Shown here one piece after another: positions 59,926-64,000 of a DNA stretch of 64,000 nucleotides. The translations under genes were made by a program, and so were the position numbers. Every line of letters starts with the position of its first letter. Positions within the stretch are counted from its first letter, which is position 1. This stretch comes from Chitinibacter sp046530675. Its GTDB lineage: Bacteria; Pseudomonadota; Gammaproteobacteria; Burkholderiales; Chitinibacteraceae. The stretch is taken from NCBI RefSeq assembly GCF_046530675.1, contig NZ_CP172558.1, positions 124,001 through 188,000 on the forward strand, written 5' to 3'. Under the pieces are notes generated by a model that ran no database searches, had not been told where the DNA came from, and saw nothing but the letters and a program-made list of their open reading frames with translations.

Positions 59926-61368
59926 ATGTCCAACAAACCATACAGCCGCTGGCAAAAAATCAGTCTGCTGGCGGCCGGCGCCGCCTTAGGCACCGTCGTT
60001 AGTTTATCGTTTAATGCGACTGCCGATAAAGAAGCCAGCAGCAATCCTTTGCCGATTGATGAGCTGCGCGCATTCTCAACGGTATTTGGCCTGATCAAAC
60101 AAAGTTACGTTGAACCGGTTGAAGACAAAAAGCTGATCAACGAAGCCATTAAAGGCATGGTCTCCGGTCTTGACCCGCATTCGAGCTACCTCGATGAAGA
60201 AGCTTTTGCTGATCTGAAAGTCAACACCCAGGGCGAATTTGGCGGGCTGGGGCTTGAAGTCAATATGGAAGATGGGCTGGTTAGAATCGTGTCCCCCATC
60301 GAAGATACACCGGCCTACCGAGCCGGCATCAAAGCGGGCGATTTTATTGTCAAAATTGACGAGCTACAGGTACAGGGGCTTTCCTTGAATGAAGCTGTTT
60401 CCAAAATGCGTGGCAAAGCAGGAACCAGCGTCACGCTAACCATTTTGCGCAAAGGCGAGTCAAAACCCCTGATCTTTACGCTCAAACGAGCAATTATCAA
60501 AACCCAGAGCGTGAAATTCAAGCTCGCCGAACCAGGTTACGGTTACATCCGTATTACCCAGTTCCAGGAAAAAACAACAGAAAATCTGGCGCAGGCGATT
60601 GATGCACTGTACAAGGAAAACAAATCATCACTAAAAGGTTTGGTGCTCGATTTGCGTAATGATCCGGGTGGCCTGCTGGACGGCGCTGTTGGTGTCTCTG
60701 CTGCATTTTTGCCCAAGGATGCCTTGGTCGTTTACACAGAAGGCCGCACTGCTGACGCCAAAATCAGATTGACCGCCAGCCCTCAGTTCTATCAACGCGA
60801 CTCGAGCAAGGATTACTTCAAGAATACGCCAAAAGACGTCAAAAACGTCCCCTTGGTCGTTCTGGTCAATAGCGGCTCGGCATCGGCCTCTGAAATCGTG
60901 GCAGGCGCACTGCAGGATCACAAGCGGGCTCTGGTCGTTGGCACGCAGACTTTCGGCAAAGGCTCGGTGCAAACCATTCTGCCTATTGACGCCAAAAGTG
61001 CATTAAAACTGACCACGGCGCGCTACTTCACGCCCAATGGCCGCTCAATCCAGGCCAAAGGCATCACACCGGACATCGTGGCCGAAGAAGCAGTTTTAAA
61101 TGGCAAGGAAGAAAATGGTTTGCGCCTGCGCGAAGCCGATCTGGGGCGCCATCTGGATAACCCAACCGACAAAAATGCAGGTAAAGCGACGCCTCAACCC
61201 AACGATGCCCCCAAAACCAGCATCAAGCCAAGCAGCAAACCTGCGAGCGGAACCGAAGCAGATGAAAATCCACGTGAGCTGGTATCCAAATCCGATTATC
61301 AGCTTCAGCAGGCGTTCAATGTACTGAAAGTACAGCAGTTACTACTGAGCAAACCAGCAGCAAAATAA
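59926..61368 (+). CDS. ctpA: S41 family C-terminal processing protease CtpA
   Basis: CtpA trims periplasmic proteins, in some species the cell-wall hydrolases that cleave peptide cross-links. The 480-residue protein has an N-terminal membrane signal (ISLLAAGAALGTVVSLSF), GMVSGLDPHSSYLD, a PDZ domain at about 90-175 (GGLGLEVNMEDG, AYRAGIKAGDFIVKIDE) and the peptidase domain with Ser320 (GSASASEIV) and Lys345 (TFGKGSVQT), the 25-residue spacing of the family. The polar tail past residue 415 is low-complexity. ATG 59926 is taken for its GGAAAA site and the signal; a start inside envC is possible. Confidence 0.95.
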   Translation: MSNKPYSRWQKISLLAAGAALGTVVSLSFNATADKEASSNPLPIDELRAFSTVFGLIKQSYVEPVEDKKLINEAIKGMVSGLDPHSSYLDEEAFADLKVNTQGEFGGLGLEVNMEDGLVRIVSPIEDTPAYRAGIKAGDFIVKIDELQVQGLSLNEAVSKMRGKAGTSVTLTILRKGESKPLIFTLKRAIIKTQSVKFKLAEPGYGYIRITQFQEKTTENLAQAIDALYKENKSSLKGLVLDLRNDPGGLLDGAVGVSAAFLPKDALVVYTEGRTADAKIRLTASPQFYQRDSSKDYFKNTPKDVKNVPLVVLVNSGSASASEIVAGALQDHKRALVVGTQTFGKGSVQTILPIDAKSALKLTTARYFTPNGRSIQAKGITPDIVAEEAVLNGKEENGLRLREADLGRHLDNPTDKNAGKATPQPNDAPKTSIKPSSKPASGTEADENPRELVSKSDYQLQQAFNVLKVQQLLLSKPAAK

Positions 61369-61384
61369 GCTCGCCTACTCAGCA

Positions 61385-61423
61385 AAATACCCCCAGATCG
61401 GCACAAACCGTCCGGGGGTATTT
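61385..61423 (+). terminator. Terminator of ctpA
   Basis: A 10-bp stem (61385-61394 with 61414-61423) with a 19-nt loop, followed by CTTTG, begins 17 nt after the stop. Its right arm is also the left end of a 49-bp repeat element. Confidence 0.7.
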
Positions 61424-61464
61424 CTTTGCAAGCCATAATAATAAACAACATAGGAGCAATACCC
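61416..61464. repeat. 49-bp GGGTAT element (copy 7)
   Basis: GGGTAT (61416-61421) and ATACCC (61459-61464), extended by one outer G-C pair. The interior reads TGCAAGCCA at positions 12-20, identical to copy 1, and both end GAGCAATACCC or near. It lies 47 nt after ctpA and shares its left arm with the ctpA terminator. Confidence 0.75.
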
Positions 61465-61590
61465 CACAAGGCGTATCATGACTAACGACCTTTTCCATAC
61501 AAAACAACACAACTGATCTAAAGCCTGATGCACAAAGCAGGAAAAAGGTTTAATCTAAAACCAAGATAAGCGTTATCGAAGAGGCCAAGA

Positions 61591-62004
61591 ATGAACTCCC
61601 TGCGTGCCAAATACCCTCACGATGACATCAAACATCGGGACATCGTTTTTAGTGGGCTGCCTCTGGATCAGGCAAATCAGGCAGCCAAGCTCCTCAACCG
61701 GATTCCCGGCGTATTGTGCCAGGCATTTGCCAGTCAGCATCGTGTAGCGGTGCAGTACCATATGGATGAACATTCCTTGCTCGAGCTGGAGACGCGTCTG
61801 CTGGAGGCTGGATTTCATCTCGACAATAACATACTGCAGAAAATCAAACGCACCTTGGCTCATTACTGTGAAGAGGTTTATCACGACAATCGTGCGATCC
61901 CTGAGCACAATATCAAAAGCCGCGATGTCTACGTCAAAGTCTGGGAAAAGCACCCGCACGGCGATCACGACGAAACACCGGAAGAATTGCGCCGCTATCT
62001 TTAG
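61591..62004 (+). CDS. Hypothetical protein with an HMA-like ferredoxin fold lacking the CxxC motif
   Basis: The 137-residue protein has an N-terminal region of about 65 residues (HRDIVFSGLPLDQANQAAKL through LEAGFHLDN) whose alternating pattern recalls the beta-alpha-beta-beta-alpha-beta heavy-metal-associated fold, but the metal-binding CxxC is absent. The rest is helical with many His (EEVYHDNRAIPEHNIKSRD, EKHPHGDHDE). Only one Cys is in the first part and one further on. I do not recognise a family. An AGAGG site precedes ATG. It lies between ctpA and moeB, where these genes are usually adjacent, and its stop codon merges into a palindromic repeat. Confidence 0.7.
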   Translation: MNSLRAKYPHDDIKHRDIVFSGLPLDQANQAAKLLNRIPGVLCQAFASQHRVAVQYHMDEHSLLELETRLLEAGFHLDNNILQKIKRTLAHYCEEVYHDNRAIPEHNIKSRDVYVKVWEKHPHGDHDETPEELRRYL

Positions 62005-62140
62005 GGCCTGTTAACATTGGGTTTATGATCGCGCTGGCGCGGGTTTCGCGGCAAATCAAGGCGTAATGAGCGATGCATAGCCAAGCTATTCGAGCGAGTT
62101 ACAACGCAGAGTTGCCGCGAAAAGCGCCAGCCGGATGTTA
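62004..62140. repeat. Imperfect palindromic repeat (MITE-like)
   Basis: Nested inverted segments mark this 137-bp element: TAACAT (62012-62017) with ATGTTA (62135-62140), CTGGCGC (62034-62040) with GCGCCAG (62124-62130), and TTTCGCGGCAA (62044-62054) with its complement (62112-62122). The left end GGGCCTGTTAACAT begins on the G of a TAG stop codon; a matching right end is lost after ATGTTA. The interior has no reading frame. It resembles non-autonomous palindromic repeats scattered in betaproteobacterial genomes; that comparison is from memory. Confidence 0.7.
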
Positions 62141-62321
62141 GATATCAAAAAGCGGTTTGGCGGCTTTTGGCCTGATGCGGCGTTACAAAGCGCTCACTTA
62201 GAATAAGGAAGTGGCGCACTTCGTGTCTTGCCCAAGCCAAAATCAGCACAAACGCGATTCGCAAACCCAACGTCAACACCCCCTAAGATCCTGCACCACC
62301 TTGATATGGCTTAAGCCAAGC
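62141..62321. other. Gap before moeB without recognised gene
   Basis: About 180 bases of low-information DNA follow the palindrome. It contains AAAAAGCGG and GGCGGCTTTT in loose inverted order near 62147-62170 and no frame with a ribosome site. It may be the worn remainder of a second repeat copy. Confidence 0.35.
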
Positions 62322-62350
62322 GAAGCCCTGATGGTTATAATCAGGGCTTC
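62322..62350. terminator. Hairpin 33 nt before moeB
   Basis: A perfect 11-bp stem (62322-62332 with 62340-62350) with a 7-nt loop, followed by AACTTTTTC. As a terminator it would insulate moeB from upstream transcription. Confidence 0.65.
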
Positions 62351-62382
62351 AACTTTTTCAACTTCTGTAGCGGCCACCGACC

Positions 62383-63171
62383 ATGACAGTTTGCCCGACC
62401 CGCAGCGCCCGCATCGAGCTGGATGACGCCAAATTACTGCGCTACAGCCGTCATATTCTGCTCGACGAGCTGGGTATCGAAGGGCAGGAAAAAATCAGCG
62501 CCGCGCATGTGCTGATTATCGGAGCGGGTGGGCTAGGATCGCCGCTATCGCTGTATCTGGCCAGCGCTGGCATCGGCACGCTGACCATTATCGACGATGA
62601 TGAGGTGGATTTGACCAATCTGCAGCGCCAGATCGTCCACACTCAGGCACGCGTGGGCAGCAACAAGGCCGAATCGGCCAAAGCAACGCTCAGCGCACTG
62701 AACCCCGACATCACCATCCACGCACTTGGCGAGCGCGCCAACGATCAGCGCCTGCTTGATCTGGTGCTGGCCGCCGATGTAGTGGTCGATTGCTGCGACA
62801 ATTTTGAAACGCGCCATGCGGTCAATCGTGCCAGCGTACAGGCTAGAAAACCGCTGGTTTCAGGCGCAGCAGTGCGTTTTGACGGGCAGATCACCACCTT
62901 TGATCCGCGTGCGGCCGACGCACCGTGCTATCACTGCCTGTTTGGCGACGAAGGCGAAGCCAACGACAGCCCCTGCGCCACCTTTGGCGTCTTTGCCCCG
63001 CTGGTGGGTATCATCGGCGCGGCACAGGCAGCGGAAACGCTGAAAGTGATCACCGACTGCGGCGATATTCTGCTAGGCAGGCTGCAGTTGTACGACGCCC
63101 GCACGGCGCGCTGGCGCGAAATGCGCTACAAAAAAGATCCCGCCTGCCCGGTCTGCAGCGCGCGGGTTTGA
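62383..63171 (+). CDS. moeB: MoeB/ThiF-type adenylyltransferase
   Basis: An E1-like enzyme that adenylates the C terminus of a small sulfur carrier (MoaD or ThiS) for molybdopterin or thiamine synthesis. The 262-residue protein has LLRYSRHILLDELGIEGQEK, the ATP loop GAGGLG (47-52), IIDDDEVDLTNLQRQIVHT, DCCDNFETRHAVNRA and two zinc-binding pairs, CYHC and CPVC. No rhodanese domain is present. MoeB and ThiF cannot be told apart by sequence here; the position after gpmI-envC-ctpA is usual for the gene called moeB. ATG at 62383 has no strong ribosome site. Confidence 0.92.
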   Translation: MTVCPTRSARIELDDAKLLRYSRHILLDELGIEGQEKISAAHVLIIGAGGLGSPLSLYLASAGIGTLTIIDDDEVDLTNLQRQIVHTQARVGSNKAESAKATLSALNPDITIHALGERANDQRLLDLVLAADVVVDCCDNFETRHAVNRASVQARKPLVSGAAVRFDGQITTFDPRAADAPCYHCLFGDEGEANDSPCATFGVFAPLVGIIGAAQAAETLKVITDCGDILLGRLQLYDARTARWREMRYKKDPACPVCSARV

Positions 63172-63239
63172 ACGCATGAACGATAACATCGCCGCCCCTC
63201 GATGCAGGACGTAGCCGATCTGGTCGGCACCTCCAAATT

Positions 63240-63470
63240 GTCTTGCCTGTGATCGAGCTGACTGGCTACTCGGGAGCGCAACTGGCGGCGTTGTCGATCT
63301 GTATCGCTGGCGGCTCGATTGTATTGAGCCATGTGAATGATTCGGGCTTCTGGCTATTCGGCAATTTACCGGTGCCAGCAAAGCGCAAACGCTGAAAACC
63401 TGGACGGTGATGGAAACCATTCTGGGCAGCACGGGTGCGGCGTGGGATGATTGCATTTAGTCTGCTCTAA
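63240..63470 (+). pseudogene. Remnant of a gluconate permease (GntP family), C-terminal end
   Basis: Three reading frames in succession encode pieces of one GntP C terminus: from 63246 LPVIELTGYSGAQLAAL, AGGSIVLSHVNDSGFWLF; then after a frame change near 63360 FTGASKAQTLKTWTVMETIL; then after another near 63440 MIAFSLL and a stop at 63468-63470. SHVNDSGFW and TWTVMETI are hallmarks of this family from memory. At least two frameshifts and the loss of everything before it make it a pseudogene. No gluconate kinase is present. It marks a deletion scar between moeB and the next gene. Confidence 0.8.
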
Positions 63471-63482
63471 AGCCAGCGCTGT

Positions 63483-63513
63483 CCATCAGTGCCACCCTGC
63501 CGGACACTGATGG
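63483..63513. terminator. Hairpin between the gntP remnant and the last gene
   Basis: A 9-bp perfect stem (63483-63491 with 63505-63513) with a 13-nt loop lies between the two convergent units; it has no T run. Confidence 0.45.
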
Positions 63514-63531
63514 CCATATTCACAAGCCAGA

Positions 63532-64000
63532 TCAGAAAAATTCGATCCCGTCGTCAAGCTCGTTCGATTCAAGCAACCTCACATTCCCGGCCAGCTCGAT
63601 CGCTTCATTAATCGCAACGCCGCGCAAAATAGCATCGAATAGGATTTTTTCCTGCTCCATGGTGTATTGCGAACGGATTCTTTCCTGCAACTTTAACCAC
63701 TCGGCGGGCACAAACATCGCCTGACGATCAGACACCAGCCCCGCCAGCGCACTCAGCGTGCCGCAGACATGCTCCAGCCGCTGCGAAAGCCGGTCATAAA
63801 ACTGGAATGCAACAACCGATTTGATATTCTGCTCGCTAATTTGCGTGACGCGTTTTTCTAGATTTAACTCGTCCGGTAATTGATGGACAAATTCAAGCAA
63901 ATCACTTTTCAAAGCATGGATCTCTTCGAATGTCGTGGAGAATGAGGTCGCCAGCTGATTGAGTGAGTTGCTACTATCCTCCATGGCATGACGAATCTGG
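63532..64000 (-). CDS. Partial gene: helical protein, possibly linked to chemotaxis
   Basis: The stop codon is at 63532-63534, and the frame is open past the window edge. An internal ATG at 63984 would give 150 residues, but the codons before it (QIRHA) continue the frame, so the protein is probably longer. The visible part is helical, with heptad-like segments (SLNQLATSFSTTFEEIHALK) and VVAFQFYDRLSQRLEHVCGT, which recalls the helical bundle of CheZ-like or MCP-associated proteins. The C-terminal part ends in acidic ELDDGIEFF. The assignment to chemotaxis is only a similarity of style; I do not recognise a named family. Confidence 0.6.
   Translation of the reverse strand, partial: QIRHAMEDSSNSLNQLATSFSTTFEEIHALKSDLLEFVHQLPDELNLEKRVTQISEQNIKSVVAFQFYDRLSQRLEHVCGTLSALAGLVSDRQAMFVPAEWLKLQERIRSQYTMEQEKILFDAILRGVAINEAIELAGNVRLLESNELDDGIEFF

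Noticed and set aside
1..64000. CRISPR arrays, prophage, intact insertion sequences or integrases
   Set aside because: No regularly spaced direct repeats, phage structural genes or transposase frames were seen anywhere in the window.

Overview
The window looks like the chromosome of a motile, flagellated and type-IV-piliated betaproteobacterium of the Neisseriales (closest in feel to Chitinibacteraceae/Chromobacteriaceae; roughly 50% GC). This placement is an inference from gene content and order (rpsU-yqeY-dnaG-rpoD, tig-clpP-clpX-lon-hupB-ppiD, pilT-pilU-yggS-proC-yggT, gpmI-envC-ctpA-moeB) and was not checked against a database. Almost everything is conserved housekeeping DNA. I see no prophage, no intact insertion sequence and no CRISPR array.

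Layout. 1-650: the tail of a small conserved protein, a terminator, and a tRNA-Ile(CAU) gene split in its anticodon loop by a 204-nt group I intron. 645-5490: macromolecular synthesis operon (rpsU, yqeY, dnaG, rpoD) on the minus strand from a clear sigma-70 promoter, with tsaD divergent. 6600-15250: protein quality-control cluster (tRNA-Leu, tig, clpP, clpX, lon, hupB, tRNA-Asp, ppiD). 15370-20480: PII gene glnB, cobyric acid synthase, and biotin genes bioH/bioF around a Rossmann-DUF2520 gene. 20480-23070: nitronate monooxygenase family gene and dapA behind a lysine riboswitch. 23170-24560: flagellar flgN, flgM (with a FliA promoter) and fliW. 24690-36730: accA, tilS, mutS, rluB, greB, a sensor kinase, thyA, a ferredoxin, a SUI1-like factor and small unknowns. 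36730-46740: membrane proteins, acyl-CoA enzyme, FMN reductase, the N-degron transferases aat and bpt, fur, bamE-dapB, a flavoprotein, a HAD phosphatase and a peroxidase. 46740-53990: pilus genes (fimV-like, pilU, pilT) and the yggS-proC-yggT-yggU run. 53990-64000: cutA, dsbD, a TlpA-like thioredoxin, an ArsR regulator, gpmI-envC-ctpA, an unknown gene, a palindromic repeat, moeB, a gluconate permease remnant and the start of a possible chemotaxis-linked gene.

The most unusual signals are non-coding. (1) The group I intron in tRNA-Ile(CAU) 13 nt after rpoD closely resembles, from memory, the small Azoarcus tRNA-Ile intron; tilS, whose product modifies the same anticodon, is in the window. (2) A family of seven intergenic elements, each exactly 49 bp from GGGTAT to ATACCC with a partly conserved interior, lies beside stop codons; five abut or overlap one within 2 nt. 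I know of no description of it. (3) A lysine riboswitch with a visible antiterminator/terminator switch controls dapA. (4) A roughly 137-bp imperfect palindrome (MITE-like) starts on the stop codon of the gene at 61591.

Working together, the genes cover translation and replication initiation, folding and proteolysis (Trigger factor, ClpXP, Lon, PpiD, plus Aat/Bpt tagging), lysine/diaminopimelate supply (dapA, dapB), biotin and fatty acid synthesis (bioF, bioH, accA), envelope disulfide handling (DsbD, TlpA-like), cell separation (EnvC, CtpA) and motility (FlgM/FlgN/FliW, PilT/PilU, FimV-like).
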